Shown here piece by piece: positions 33,128-45,380 of a stretch of DNA of 64,000 bases. The notes beneath the pieces are model-generated. The model was not told where the DNA came from. It searched no databases and saw only the letters and a list, made by a program, of their open reading frames with translations. Each line of letters starts with the position of its first letter. Within the stretch, counting starts at the first letter, position 1. The translations under genes and the position numbers were made by a program. This stretch comes from Aristolochia californica (Eukaryota > Streptophyta > Magnoliopsida > Piperales > Aristolochiaceae), in contig JARWKL010000001.1 of the NCBI GenBank assembly GCA_029961685.1, forward strand, positions 60,189,314 to 60,253,313, written 5' to 3'.

Positions 33128-34770
33128 GGAGTTAGTGCATTTTGAAAGTGAATTACCTAGTAAAAGTGAAAGATTTAACTTTATAAGATATTTTTTATTT
33201 TTTTTCTATTAATAAGTTAAAATAGATTTCAACTTGTCTGAATTAATAAATAATTTTAATTTTTTTATTTAACTTTTTTTAATTGATTATATAAATATAA
33301 AAATACTTAAACAATTTTCACTTCTATAATATCCAAATGCTTAATAAAATTGTTACTTTTTTAATATCTAAATTCTCACTCTTTAAAAAATATATATAAT
33401 ATTAAAAATCATAAATATATGTAAGTAAAAAAGAGGGTATTTTATTATCCAAAATTACTTTTATAGATTTTAATTTAATATATAGATTTATTTAACTAAA
33501 CTAAAATATATTTTAACTTGTTTTAAATTAATAAATAAGTAAATAATTAAGTTTATTTAATTAATTAAATATATAAAATAAAATAATTAAGAAATCTTTA
33601 CTTTTATAATATCCAAATGTTAATCAAATTGTGACTTTACAATACCTAATTTTTTACACTTTAAAATAGACATTAAATATAATATTAAAAATAAATCATT
33701 TATATAAATAAAAATGGTATTTTATTATATAAAATTACTTTAATAGATTTAAATTTTATTTTATATAGTTTTATTAGACTAAATTAAAATAATTTTTAAC
33801 TTATTTAAAATTAATATATATTTTTTAAAATAATTTTAACTTATTTAAAATTAATAAATATTTTTAAAAAATATTTATTTATTTAAATATATAAAATTAA
33901 AATGTTCAAACAAACACTTACTTTCATAATATCCAAATACTTAATCAAATTGTTACTTTTGTAATATCTAAATTCTCGTTGTTAAAGTATAAATCAAATA
34001 TAATATTAAAATCATGAATTTATATAAATAAAAAATATGGTATTTTATTATATAGAATGTATCTGATAGATTTAATCTTTATAAGATAACTTTTTTTAAC
34101 TATTTTTTTAATAAACTAAGATAAATTTCAACTTGTTTAAATTAATAAATAATTAAATATTTAAATTAAGACTTTAATACAATTAAATGTATAAAATAAT
34201 ATATTTTAACAAATACTTAATTTTATTATATTTAAATACAACAGTGAGAGGGTAAAATGGGCAAAACAAAAGTGAGAGAACGAGTAAGCGTGTGAGTGAA
34301 AGTGAATTCACTAGTCTTAAGGAGTGATTTCACTTTCAACCATTTTTCTTAAGAATGAGTGAAAGTGAATTACCTAGGTAATTCACTTTTATTCGCCATT
34401 TACGATGCACGCTAGCAGGTTTTAGGTAATTTTCACTAGTGAAAGAACTTTCACTTTCATTCTCAGAGTACGTTAATAGGCCTACTAAAAGAAGAAAAGA
34501 AAGACATGAGGGAAAGTCGCCTTCCTCCCTCCTTTGTCTATAGTAGGGAGACCGGTGTCTTCCACCCTCTGCCTGGAGGAGGAGGGCAGCTGCCACCTCT
34601 TTCTTCAGTCAGGAGGAGGATGAAAAGGGAGAGATCCCCATTCCCCCTCTTCATTTCCTTCTCAGAGGGGGGACCCAATTTTATCAAATTTTCTCCATGG
34701 TCACTCTTCCATCATTAATTATATCCCGTTTTTTAAGTCGGAGACTTTGATTAATATTGTAATGTGAACC
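33128..34770. repeat. Inverted repeat arm R with an AT-rich TIR element
   Basis: 34460-34765 is the reverse complement of 21640-21940. The intervening element runs from about 33135 (TTA then GTGCATTTTGAAAGTGAA) to about 34472 (inverted CGTACTCTGAGAATGAAAGT then TTA), consistent with a TTA target duplication and diverged TIRs. Inside, a unit of about 280-320 bp recurs (ATAATATCCAAAT at 33329, 33609 and 33929; GGTATTTTATTAT also recurs). The 22 kb arm has fewer units. No coding capacity. Confidence 0.7.
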
Positions 34771-35170
34771 AGACCCATAAGCCGATTTTCCTATCTGCCC
34801 ATCTCTAAAAATTAAAACTAAATATTCGTTATTTTAGAGTTTTTATAATAGATAGAGGAAAGATTAAATGAGCCATATACCCTTTCTTAAAATGATAAAA
34901 ATATATATATATATATATATATAAAATCTTCATTTTAAATATTTATAACTATTTTTAAATATATTAAAAAATAATAAGGATTTTTCTGAAGATAAATGAA
35001 AGAATCAATGAGTCATGGGTCAAAGTAAGGATGAACGATGTGAACCCAACAATTTTTTTCCACGCTTAACTTCTTATATGAATGTCAAGCAAATTAACAG
35101 CTAATTACCGTTCACTTTCCACTTTCAAAGAGCAAGTTTACCCAAAATAATACTTGAAAGTACCTCTTTC
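34771..35170. other. Intergenic AT-rich sequence
   Basis: Includes an (AT)n run at about 34899-34922. Nothing else recognised. Confidence 0.4.
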
Positions 35171-35269
35171 ATAATCACAATATCTCATTATTAATGATAC
35201 AAAGAAGATTTGCTAAGTGACTTATGCTTATATGGAAGGTAAAGCTCTTTTTGCCCCATTTCATATATG

Positions 35270-36314
35270 TCAAGCATCACATGAGATCCTCCATGGACCC
35301 TCTTCCACCCCAAAAACATTAACCCTTCCCATTTCATAGACTTGACCGCCATCTAAAACCAGGTCATGCATGAACAAGGTGACTCTTCACACTTATATAA
35401 TTACCCTAGTAAAACTCTAATGGCTGCAGTCATCTCCTTCGAAATATACTACTAATCCTTCTTCTTCTTCTCTTCATTGGGCTATCCGTTGTAGCCTTCT
35501 CTTTGCCTTCTTTTTAAAGTCTGACTTCCTCCCAAGGCTGGAGCTTCAGAAACATCTTCTAATTCTCAAAGGACCATCACAGATGAATTTATTGCGTTGC
35601 TCCGAGCTATAGATGAAGGTGAAGAGGTCAACCAACAGTTTGTGGATAATACCACTCCAATTCATGAATGTGGTTCTAAGATAACTACGGCTTCTGCCAC
35701 TCCAAAAGATTCTGAAAAAAACCATGTTAGACCCACTTGCTGAACCTCGGGCTCCAAGCATTGATTCAGAGATAATATTCACATATGATCAATCGGCAAG
35801 TTCCACACATATTGGCAGAGAGGAGATTGACCCAATCCGAGACCAGCATGACAGGTTGGAGGCTGCTACTCCAGTGGCTTTTCGGGAACACGACCATGAA
35901 TTGGATACCAAGACCGTTGTGGCTGTCGGCAGGATGGGAAATGGAACATAGAATCCGTTCAGCCGGAGCAACAAGAGGAAGAGTTGATAAGGTAACTATT
36001 GTGTTTGAATTACAAATAGGGGTTGCAACCCTTGAAATCCAAAATGTATAGAAAATAATTATATATCATTGGTACGCCACCATGACTGTAGAATTGAATC
36101 ATTGTTTGCTTTATTCATTATTAGTTCATGTTGATAGTCTGAAGTTTTTTTTCCATTGTTGCAGTATGACTATAGTCCTGGACGTAGGTACAAGTTCCAC
36201 TCAAGAAGAGAAATAATGAAGTTTATAGAAACTGAACGGGGCTTAAAACAGATTAGATCAACCAGAGTCAGCCACCATCAGCAGATTGACCAGTCGAGAA
36301 CTTGGTATTTGTAG
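35270..36314 (+). pseudogene. MBD-like pseudogene (copy Y1, inverted relative to X1)
   Basis: It keeps the promoter block, N-terminal exon, exon boundary (donor at 35992) and second exon (36165-36314: YDYSPGRRYKFHSRREIMKF, then about 27 further codons to TAG). Two lesions disrupt exon 1. An extra A in the A-run before ATGTTAGACCC (about 35715-35722) shifts the N-terminal frame. A 2-nt deletion near 35905 (TTGGATACC where X1 has TTGGAAGTACC) puts the MBD opening (LSAGWEMEHRIRS) out of frame with MLDPLAEPRAP. Exon 2 is open and longer than in X1. About 90% similar to 27928-28860 in reverse. Confidence 0.75.
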
Positions 36315-37224
36315 AGCCATGAAAAGGCTCTCCATCTATACCTCACCTAATATAATAAAAAGAAACCTATGAAGAGTTACTAAATGAAATATTTTTATGT
36401 TTTTTGTCAGGTTATATTGCATGTTCATTTGTCTAAAATGTACAAAAAATAACTTTTTTCTTTCATCTGATATTACTTCGATTGTTTAATTGAATTATCC
36501 TTGTGGTTGCATCAACGAATACTACCAATTATAATACTATCTTACATTTTCCATCCTATAGACAACCACCACCATAGCAGATATGCTCTTGAAACCCAAC
36601 ACCTTCTGCTGTAAGGGGTTCATTTGAGGCCCTGTCCACCATGCAAAATTACCTGCGTTAGAATACATTTTTGTGATATATTTGGTCTATGAGGGATCAT
36701 CCATTCAAATGAGATAAAAATAAATACTTAAGCAACATGTTTTACTATTCTTTTGAACTTTTGAGTGTAATTTTTAGGTTTATAATAAGGATATTGAGAA
36801 AGAAAGATTGGTAGTTTAGTATGGTCGAATCTGGTTCAAATATATTGAAGTGGACCAGCTATTGGACAGAGTTGTTACTATTTTGAACCATTCATAGTCT
36901 ACGTTGGGTTTGCCTCAGTTTGGGTTGAAGTTTATGAGATCCCTACCTGTGTTAAGCACTTAAAACTTGTTGCATAAAGTTAGCCAATTCTCTTCATCCC
37001 ACTTTTAAAAAACAAGCTTACCCAAGTGATACAAAAAAATAGCTCCTCTTACATAGCCAGCCACAATGCCTCACAAATAACAACATAAACAAAAATTAAT
37101 TAACAAAGATTACCTAAATATTGAACAAATATATGGTAATTAAGTAATGCTCTTTTGTTACGATTGCATGGATTAGTATCCCCTTATGACATTATGTTAG
37201 GAGTCAACATTGATAGATCCTCAA
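36315..37224. other. Spacer between MBD-like copies, partly duplicated
   Basis: 36330-36725 is the inverted counterpart of about 27480-27840 (TGTACAAAAAATA, ATGCTCTTGAAACCCAACAC, GGCCCTGTCCACCATGCAAA). A piece of it recurs at 41597-41745. The remainder is AT-rich with no recognised feature. Confidence 0.5.
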
Positions 37225-37900
37225 AGGAACATTTTAGGACTTAGGAAAATTAATCCTTTCTTTTTCAAAGACAGACTGCCATCTAAAACAAGGACAATAC
37301 ATGAATGTGACTAGAACTCCAATGGTTGCATACCTATAAGAATTACACTTCAAATACTTATTCTTTGTCCTTGTATCTCTCCATTGACATTTTAACCGAT
37401 TCTTTGTCTTCTTTTCAAATTTTCTGCTTGTGTGGCTGGAATTGCACAAATATCTTTGGATTATAAAAGGACTACGACAGATGAGTTCAAAGCATTGCTG
37501 CGAGAGATTGAAGAAGAGATAGATCATCCAAATGCCTCTCTTCAACTAGACCCAAGAGAACACTACTAACACTCAATGTGATTATATCTCAGAATCACTT
37601 TTTGGAGTTACAATAGTAGTTGCCTCAGAATGGGGTTTGGTTGACTCCCTGTTCTTCAATGCCTTTTAGCAATGCTATGTACTCACTTATGATAGTCCTC
37701 TCCTAAACAGAAGACATTTATGCAGCTTGAGCCACGAAGGGAGAGACTTCGGAAAGGAGACTAAGACCAAGAAAAGACTAAAACATGGAGGAAGAGAAGT
37801 CGAAAATATGAAGTCCAAGAAGTAATATTCTAAGTGTTTCTTACCGAAGTGTAATCATATATATACACCATTGTAAAAGGGCACCTAGTTCATCCATTGT
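37225..37900. pseudogene. MBD-like N-terminal exon remnants Y2 (+) and Y3 (-)
   Basis: 37225-37600 (+) corresponds to X2 in inverse orientation and reads like TTDEFKALLREIEEEIDHPN before stops. 37620-37900 corresponds to X3: on the minus strand a TATA-like GTGTATATATATGATT (about 37857-37872) precedes a leader and a frame like SEYIALLKGIEEQGVNQTP. The two remnants converge. Neither is followed by an MBD exon. The minus-strand open frame at 37234-37545 is antisense to Y2. Confidence 0.45.
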
Positions 37901-38360
37901 TCTTGTTTTAGAGATCAACCAATCTTAGGAAATTGGAAAAGATCAGTTTTTCTACAGTAGAAGAGAGTCCATGGAGAACCCTACTATGATTCAAAACATA
38001 AATGCAATGAGACTATTAATCCATGCAAAGATGGCGTAAGGACCAGGTCTTACCATAATACTTGGCTAATCCTTGCTAAATATATATATCTTGTGATTAA
38101 TTGTGAGGTATTGTGACTATCAGCGAGAAACAACTCTTGTGTATTACTTGGGTAAGCTTGCTATCTACTAAAAAGGGAAAGAAATGAGTGAATGAAATAA
38201 TTGTGTCTTCCTCATAGATTTCCCATTATATGTGTGATATATATATGTCTAAAAACATAAATCATTTGCCAAAAATATGAAAATAGGGATAATTTTTTTG
38301 ACAAAACTTGGAATTGAATTAAATTGAAATTTTGATTTGAAAGAATTGTATAATATAAAA

Positions 38361-41300
38361 CATGATATTTCACCCAAGTATGTCCAAAATGTTAGGGATT
38401 ACAGGAAAATATGAAATAGTCTAAAGAAATAATATGAAAGTAAGTCGGGCATATTTATGTGGTTCTTCTTCTAATTAATTGAGGTACAAAAAAATAATAG
38501 GTAAAGGCTAAGAATATTGTTTATAGAGTATTAGTGATATTTTAAGAAGGATAAATTACCATTAGAGTTACCAAAGGATTAAGAGGAACTCATAATTGAT
38601 GAAAAACTACGATGATAATGATAGTGGTAATGATTATGATGATAATGATGATGATGAATATGACAGAAGGAGTGTTGATGATGATGATGATGACAACGTT
38701 GTAGGTCATTTCATGGTTTCAATCTAAGATGTATGGAATTCTTTTCAACTTCTTCAACTTATAATAAATGCTTGCTATATGATGGAACAAAATATTTATG
38801 TTGTGAATAAAAAATTGCATAGAACTAATATGACATTGGAAGAAGGATAATTCCACAAAATCCAAAGAAAAACACTTTGACTTAATAACACATCATCTTG
38901 TACCATGGAACAAAATATTTATGACAAAAATAAAAATCACGAAGCACTAATATAACAATGGCAGAAGGATAATAGAAAAAACCCAAAGAAAAAACATGTT
39001 GAATAAAAAAATATCCTAATTTTCTACACATGACTAAAAAACTAAAAGGGATAAGACATTACCCAACTGATATTCTTGATTAGCAATCTCTGATGATGCT
39101 AGGGCGATCTCTCAATGTGAGTGCTATGATTCTATTTATGAAAAAAATGGAAATGAATAAGTACAACACTAACCTATGTGGGACCAAACTCGTAATCAAA
39201 CGAAGTAAACATATGTGCAAAAAATTAAACTCTTGCACAACTCTTGCACGTGCATGCCTTGAGAATTGACATATTTGAAAGCACTACATTAAACCAATAA
39301 GTCATCTTCCTATTTTTACATGGAAAATATCCAAGCATCTCACCACAAGATCAATTATCCTTTTTTTGTTTGCTACAATTCTTTAAAATATAAGGATTAA
39401 AACTACAAGAAACAAGATGGGTAGTTCATAAATTTTTACTTTAAGGTTGTGTTTGGAACACATAAAGTGGAGAGAAAAGGAAAAAGAAAAAAGAAAAAAA
39501 AATTATTTTCTCTTGTTTGGATGCCTATGGGAAATGAGAGAGAAAATGGAAGAGAAATATAGTTTCTCTTGTATGGATACACAAAGAAAATGAAAAAGAA
39601 AAAAAATAAAAAATAATACTATTTTAAAGTTTGGTAGTTAAAATTTTCCCTCAAGTTTCTTTTTCTTTTCTTTTCTCCCAAAATTTCATCATTTTGTGAG
39701 AGAAAATTTAATAACTAAGAGAGAAAATTATTTTCTTTTCTCTCAATAATTTTCTGCTACCAAACAACAGAAAATAACTTTCTCCCCCTTTTGCTTTCTT
39801 TTATTTTATTTTATTTTCTTTTCAGTGGGTTCCAAACAGACCCTATTATCTTTCCAAAAACTCAAATTCAATCTCCAATTTCAATTTCAAAGTTTGAGAC
39901 CGCTCAGGAGTGGTCCTTGGTGTCTTAGGAGTCAAGAGATCAATTGTTTGGGACAAAAACTACTTCAATAAGCAAGTTTTCAATGTTAAAAAATTGAGTC
40001 ATTGAGCTTACAAATTGATATTTTATCTTTATGTAAAACTTGATGAAATGTTGAGTAAGAATTGTGAAAAAATTCTTAAAATTTTCTTCTTGAACTTCTA
40101 CCGATGTAGATAGGTCACTTATAAATTTTGGAGACGTGTTTGGTCGAATTTAGGCTTTCAATATTTTTTCACAACTTTTCTAGAATATGTTGTTCGGACA
40201 CTTGATCCCCATTTGAACGGTTTTCAATAAATGCCCCTTTGCTTGGACATAGATAGAAGGTTTGTCATAGTACCTTTTCTCTCTTAGGCGTTTAGCTTAT
40301 TTTACTTGACTATTTGGACGCTTTATTGAATGAATCCTAATCACAATATTTTTCTTTCTAGGTCATTCAATTGATGTCAATTTGGTCAAATGGTCTTTGT
40401 GGTAGTGTTTGTTTCCTTATTTTTTCTCCTAGCTTTCATTGGACGGGCCATTTAGATATTTATGTGAGTGGACTCTAATGGAGCGATTTTTCTCTCTTCA
40501 TGATTCATTCAGATTATTTATGCACTACTTGCTACATTGAGCGTCCTCCTAGGTCATTCGAACATGGGCCTAGATCATCTCTTCTTGATAACTTTTTCTT
40601 TCTTGTCCAATCAAACAATAGTTGATGCATCATTCAGACAACGTACTTTTTGGTTTTAGCTGTTTGTTGCCTTTATCGTTCAAATGCTTCTTGGTCGATC
40701 TGACGGTTGTACTGCAACAACATGATTTGGAGTTTTTAAAGTTACTCGATTCAAAAAAGACCTCTCTCTCTTTCTTTTTGTATGTGGATTAGTCTTCTGT
40801 AGATAACCACTTCAAATCATCCTGATTCAATTAAACCTCTCCCTCTTTCTTTCTATCAATGGATTAGGTTCCACGACCAACTATGTAAAATTTCTTTATG
40901 CCTTCTTTTTTAGAGCAATTTATTTTATTTTTGTATAGATTTTTTGAAGACCAAGTAAAAATAGCAAACTATGTTCTCTCCCATCAAAAGGAGTTCAACT
41001 GGACCACTTACCCCATGTGATTGGTGTATAAAACCCTTCTGTTGTTCAAGTTCCCAACGGAGAAACAACCAACAATCCACTCAATTTGTACTAAAAGACT
41101 ATCAAAGTATTCTTTGGTAAATATAAAATATGATTTTGGTGATAAATTGAGATAGAGGTTGTATAGACAAACTAAGATGCTTGAGAAAATGATAAAGATT
41201 GAGAAGAATATACTATAGCCTTGTAACTTCATTGGTCATGGCCTAAAGCTTCTCTGAACCTCTTGATAATTACTATCTATTGGTCTTTAGAACTTCAAAT

Positions 41301-41590
41301 TTCTTCAAAACCTATAGAAAAGAAAAGAAAAAAATAAAAAATTACTATATAAAAGAAAAGAAAAAAAATTGTTTGGCAACAGAGAATTATTGAGAGAAAA
41401 TAAAATAAGAGAGAAAGAAGTTAAAAAAATAGAATTTGAGGAGAAAAAAAAAGAAATAAAAACTAGAGAATTTTAATCATGAAAATTTTAAAATATTAAT
41501 ATTTTTTTCTTTGCATTTTCCATGTGTATTCAAATAAGAGAAACTATATTTCTCTTCCATTTTCTTTCTCTTGAAATTTCTCTTGAAATT
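38361..41590. repeat. Segmental duplication, copy 2
   Basis: Direct repeat of 1-2444 plus 6320-6797 and the adjoining MITE half. The join at 40831-40835 (TTAA then acctctccctc) is the uninterrupted target of the 3.9 kb element. A MITE (39445-39843) lies at the same place as in copy 1. The block ends near 41590 in a truncated MITE, where it switches to sequence related to 36598-36720. Stretches 37901-38360 and this block hold no gene. Confidence 0.85.
39445..39843. mobile_element. Tourist-like MITE (family M1)
   Basis: Orthologous in position to 1074-1422, with a longer T-rich right half. The left flank is TAA (39442-39444) and the right flank TAT. The ends are GGTTGTGTTTGGAA and TTCCAAACAGACCC. 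Confidence 0.7.
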
Positions 41591-41753
41591 TAGCACCTTC
41601 TACTGGAAGGGGTTCATTTGAGGCCTTGTCCACCATGCAAAATTACATGCGTTGCAGTGTAGCTAATCAAGAACAAAAAATATTTTTGTGATATATTTGG
41701 TCTATGAGGGATCATCAAATCAAATGGGATAAAAATAAAACTCAAGAAGCATG

Positions 41754-42055
41754 TGTTATGATCTTGGGATTAAGTACTTGGTTTTCTGTTACCTACCAAA
41801 CCGATATTTTGGGTAGTATTGGCTAGGTGCTTAACATTTGGTATCAGAGTTATACCATAGTAGCGAGTTTGAATCCCAGAGGAGGCAACCTAGAGACCTG
41901 TGTAGCGCAAAAAGGTAGTCCGGGTTGCTAGAGTGGGCCGCCGTGGACGTCGACTTATAACAGTGGGAGTATTGTTATGATCTTAGGGTTAAGTACTTGG
42001 TTTTCAGCTACCTACCAGGCCGGTCTTTTGGATAGTATTGGCTAGGTGCTTAACA
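41754..42055 (+). mobile_element. 302 bp TRIM at a duplication junction
   Basis: Two 83 bp terminal repeats (41754-41836 and 41973-42055) begin TGTTATGATCTT and end GGCTAGGTGCTTAACA. After the first comes TGGTATCAGAGTTATACC (41839-41856), a near-perfect Met-tRNA primer-binding site. Before the second comes a purine-rich AGTGGGAGTAT. Only 136 bp lie between the repeats. The flanks are GCATG and TTCTT, with no target duplication. Confidence 0.88.
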
Positions 42056-43613
42056 TTCTTGCACATGCATTGCTTGAGCAATACCATATTTGGAAGCACT
42101 ACGTTAAACCGGTAAGTTATTTTCCTATTATTACATGGTAAATATCCAAGAAATCTCACCACAAGATCAATTATCCTTCTTTTGTCTGTCAAATTTCTTT
42201 AAAAATATAAGGATTAAAACTACAAGAAACAAGATGGGTAGTTTAGAAACTTTTACTTTAAGCTTGTGTTTGGAAAACAGAAAGTGCAGAAAAAGAAGAG
42301 GAAGAGAAAAGAAAGATAACAAAAAAGAAAAAAAAGTTTATTTTCTCTTGTTTGGATACATATGGAAATTGAGAGAGAAAATGGAAGAGAAATATAGTTT
42401 ATCTTGTTTGGGTATACGAGGAAAATGAAAAAAAAAAATTAAAATTTTGATTGTTAAAATTTTCTCTCAAGTTAGTACTTTTTTTTTCTCCCAAAATTTT
42501 ATTATTTTGTGAGAGAAAATTTATTAACTGAGAGAGAGAGAGTAATTTTTTCTCTTATTTTCTTTTCTCTCAATGATTCTTTGCTGCTAACAACAGAAAA
42601 TAACTTTCTCTGCCTCTTATTTTATTTTCTTTTGTGTTGTTATCTTTTTAGTGGGTTCCAAACATACCCTAAACGTTTCAAAGCAATGGCCTGAAAACAC
42701 TTAGCTCTTTGAAGGGATTATCTTTCCAAAAACTCAAATTCATTCTCCAATTTCAATTTCAAAGTTTGAGAGCGCTTAGGAGTAGTCTTTTGTATCGTAG
42801 GAGTCAAGAGATCAATTGTTTGGGACAAAAACTACTTAAACAAACAAGTTTTCAACATTAAAAAATTGAGTCATTGAGCTTAGAAATGGACATTTTATCT
42901 TTATGTAATACTTGATGAAATCTCGAGTAAAACCTTTGAGAAAAAAACTTCAAATTGTCTTCTTGAACTTCTAATCAGACAGATAGGTCACTTATAAAGT
43001 TTGGAGACATGTCTTAGTTGAATGTAGGCTTTCAATCTCTTTCCCCAACTTTTCTAGAACATGTTGTTCAGACACTTGATGTCCATTTGAACGGTTTTCT
43101 ATAAATGCCCCTTTGTTTGGACATAGACAAAAGGTTTGTCATAATACCTTTTCTCTCTCTTGGGCATCTGGGTTCTTTTGCCTCACTATTTGGACGCTTT
43201 GTTGAATGAATCTTAATCATAGTTTTTTTTTGTCTAGGTTATTTAGTTGATGTTTGTTTGGCCAACTGGTCTTTTTGGTAGTGTTTGTTTTCTTATTTTT
43301 TCTCCGGCCATTTAGATATTTATGTGAATGGATTCTAACGGAGAGATTTCTCTCTCTTCGTGATTCATTCGGATTACTTATGCACTGCTTGCTGCATTGA
43401 GCGTCTTGCTAGGTCATTCGAACATGGGCCTAAATCATCTCTTCTCAATAACTTTCTATTTGTTGTCCAATCAAACGGTAGTTGATGCATCATTCATACG
43501 ATGTACTTTTTGGTATTAGCTACTTGCCACCTTTATCAATGGGTCGTTCAAACGCTTCATGGTCGATCTAACGGTTGTACTACCACAACGAGATTTGGAG
43601 CTTTTTAAGTTAT
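42056..43613. repeat. Segmental duplication, copy 3 (partial)
   Basis: Direct repeat of about 873-2345 and 39236-40740, beginning exactly at the right end of the TRIM. It includes a third copy of the MITE at the same position. More diverged from copies 1 and 2 than they are from each other, by eye. Confidence 0.8.
42262..42669. mobile_element. Tourist-like MITE (family M1)
   Basis: Flanked by TAA on both sides (42259-42261 and 42670-42672). The ends are GCTTGTGTTTGGAA and TTCCAAACATACCC. Same insertion as at 1074 and 39445, carried by the duplication. Confidence 0.7.
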
Positions 43614-44134
43614 CTAACCGTAATTAATATATAAAATAAGTAGTTTTAAGTGTTTGTTATTATCAAGATTTACTTAATGGGGATCTTGAAACCAACAAAT
43701 ATGAGCTAAAGACTTAAAGAATTATAATACTACCACATTGTGGTTAGTGGAACCAGTTAGCATAACCTCAAGGTTGTCATTTCCGTCTCTTTATAATGTT
43801 GTGTGAGAAAAACCGCGAATATGGTGGCTTCCTTGATTCTTTGGATTCCTCATTTCCGTCGTATCCTTAACAATAATTAGTAGCACATAAATAATTTTAG
43901 TAAAATAGCGAAGCATTATCTGTAACTATTATAATCAAAACCTCTTGATCATCTTTACCTGGCAAGTACTCCTTTACATTTATGATCTAAATCATATTCT
44001 ATCACGAAAGGACCTCTTACACCTAAGATATTCAATATTTTCCCCTTTTAGAGATTGACTGTCATTTAAACAAGGGTGGGCATGAATTAGGTGCTACACA
44101 CTACCCCTTATATATATCTCACTAAAACTTAAGC
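43614..44134 (+). promoter_or_regulatory. Upstream region of the 44 kb MBD-like gene
   Basis: Contains a family-conserved block (CTGTCATTTAAACAAGGGTG with GGGCATGAATTAGGTG, about 44050-44095) and a strong TATA box TTATATATATC at 44108-44118. The expected start of transcription, about 30 bp downstream, falls after the first ATG at 44135, which argues for the later start codon. The rest of the stretch is AT-rich with no gene. Confidence 0.5.
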
Positions 44135-44227
44135 ATGAGCATTGTAGTGAGATATTCTTCTTCTTCTTATGCAATTTTTTTTCTTCTTACTTTTTCATCT
44201 TTGTTATTGTTTTTAAGATATCTCTCA

Positions 44228-45210
44228 ATGGCAAGAGTACCTGAAATGTCATCAGACTCTGAGAGGACCATCACCGATGAATTTATAGCGTTGCTACAGG
44301 GAGGCGAAGAGGAGGAAGTCAACCAACCAATAGTTTGGCAACACTTACTGGGTACTACAACTCTCGTCTCAAACCAACTTGAAGCAACTCTACCATCAAG
44401 CTTCGACTCTGAGAGAACAATTTCATATCATCATATTACTATTTCAAACGATGGAGCAGAGGAAGTTGACCAAATTCCATATCAACTTCATGTTAAAGAT
44501 GCTACAACTCCAGGGAAGGCAATTAGGCATGAAGGAGATGCATCTGTAGGATGTAAAACACAAGGCAAAAACCAAAAAAAAAGTGCAAATAGAGGGAGAC
44601 TAAACAAGGTAAGTGTTTGATTTAAATATGACAATTTATTATATGTCAAAATATATTTATGCATGATGGGATGCAATTTAATTGGTCTATTGAGTAAAAT
44701 CTATTCACCTGAATGGGTGAACATGAATACATTCCACTCAATAGACAAATCAAAACTTCTAGTTTTTGAGGTTCTTATTTTTTTTGTTTTAGAAAATTCA
44801 AATCATATTTTTTTTTCTAGTTAATAAGCTATTTTATTTAATATAAGTTCTTGTTGCAGTAACCAATTTTTGCATTGTTGCAGTATTCCTACAGCCCTTG
44901 GCATGGTAATCATTTAGGAACGGGAAAAGGAGTGTTGAAGTATCTTGGTCAAATAGTACAACCAACAAATACTAGCAAGAATCATCAAAGTTCTCACCTT
45001 GGCATAGCATTGAAGAAGGGTAAACGGGGAACCCGTATGGCTCGATCCTATTACAAGAAAGGACAAGATCAAGCATTCACCCAACAAGCACAAGGTGAAG
45101 AAGGAGAGAGAACCTCTTGGGGTGATGAGGTCCGGTCAAGTGCCCTTGAACCTTCTCTAAACCCACCTGACTACCCTCCCAAGTCTTATGGGAAGAAGAG
45201 GGTGCCTTGA
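44228..45210 (+). CDS. Diverged MBD-like family protein (copy Z, two exons)
   Basis: Exons 44228-44608 and 44884-45210 (donor AAG then gtaagtg, acceptor TTGTTGCAG) give 235 aa from MARVPEMSSDSE. The exon structure, the N-terminal motif SERTITDEFIALL with EEEEVNQ, and the start of exon 2 (YSYSPWHGNHLGTGKGVLKY) align with X1 and Y1. The LPxGW opening and the FRSxxEV helix are not preserved, so DNA binding is doubtful. The C-terminal 90 residues are basic and polar (ALKKGKRGTRMARSYYKKGQ). Starting at the earlier ATG (44135) would add 31 residues with a hydrophobic run, but the TATA box at 44108-44118 makes that ATG untranscribed or leaderless. Both exons are open, unlike in Y1, so it may be expressed. 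Downstream lie an RNase H-like fragment and, tail to tail, SGF29. Confidence 0.55.
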
Positions 45211-45380
45211 AAATTGAAAAGTCGCTCTAAGTTAAATGTAGCCAATTAGAGTCTAGTCGTTAAGCATTTGTTTACTCAATTAAATTGCTTTGATAGTTAT
45301 TAAAGGCATTAATTTGTATCAAAGAATTCTGCGACCTTTCAGAAAGTCAGATAGGAAGTAATTGGAGGCTTCTCTCTAGC

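Noticed and set aside
41838..41930. tRNA-like sequence (GAGTTTGAATCCCAGAG).
   Set aside because: It lies between the TRIM repeats next to the primer-binding site; no cloverleaf can be formed with a 7 bp acceptor stem.
44135..44227. N-terminal hydrophobic extension (signal-peptide-like) of the 44 kb MBD-like protein.
   Set aside because: The TATA box 17-27 bp upstream places the likely transcript start after this ATG, and the extension is not conserved as an open frame in the sister copies.
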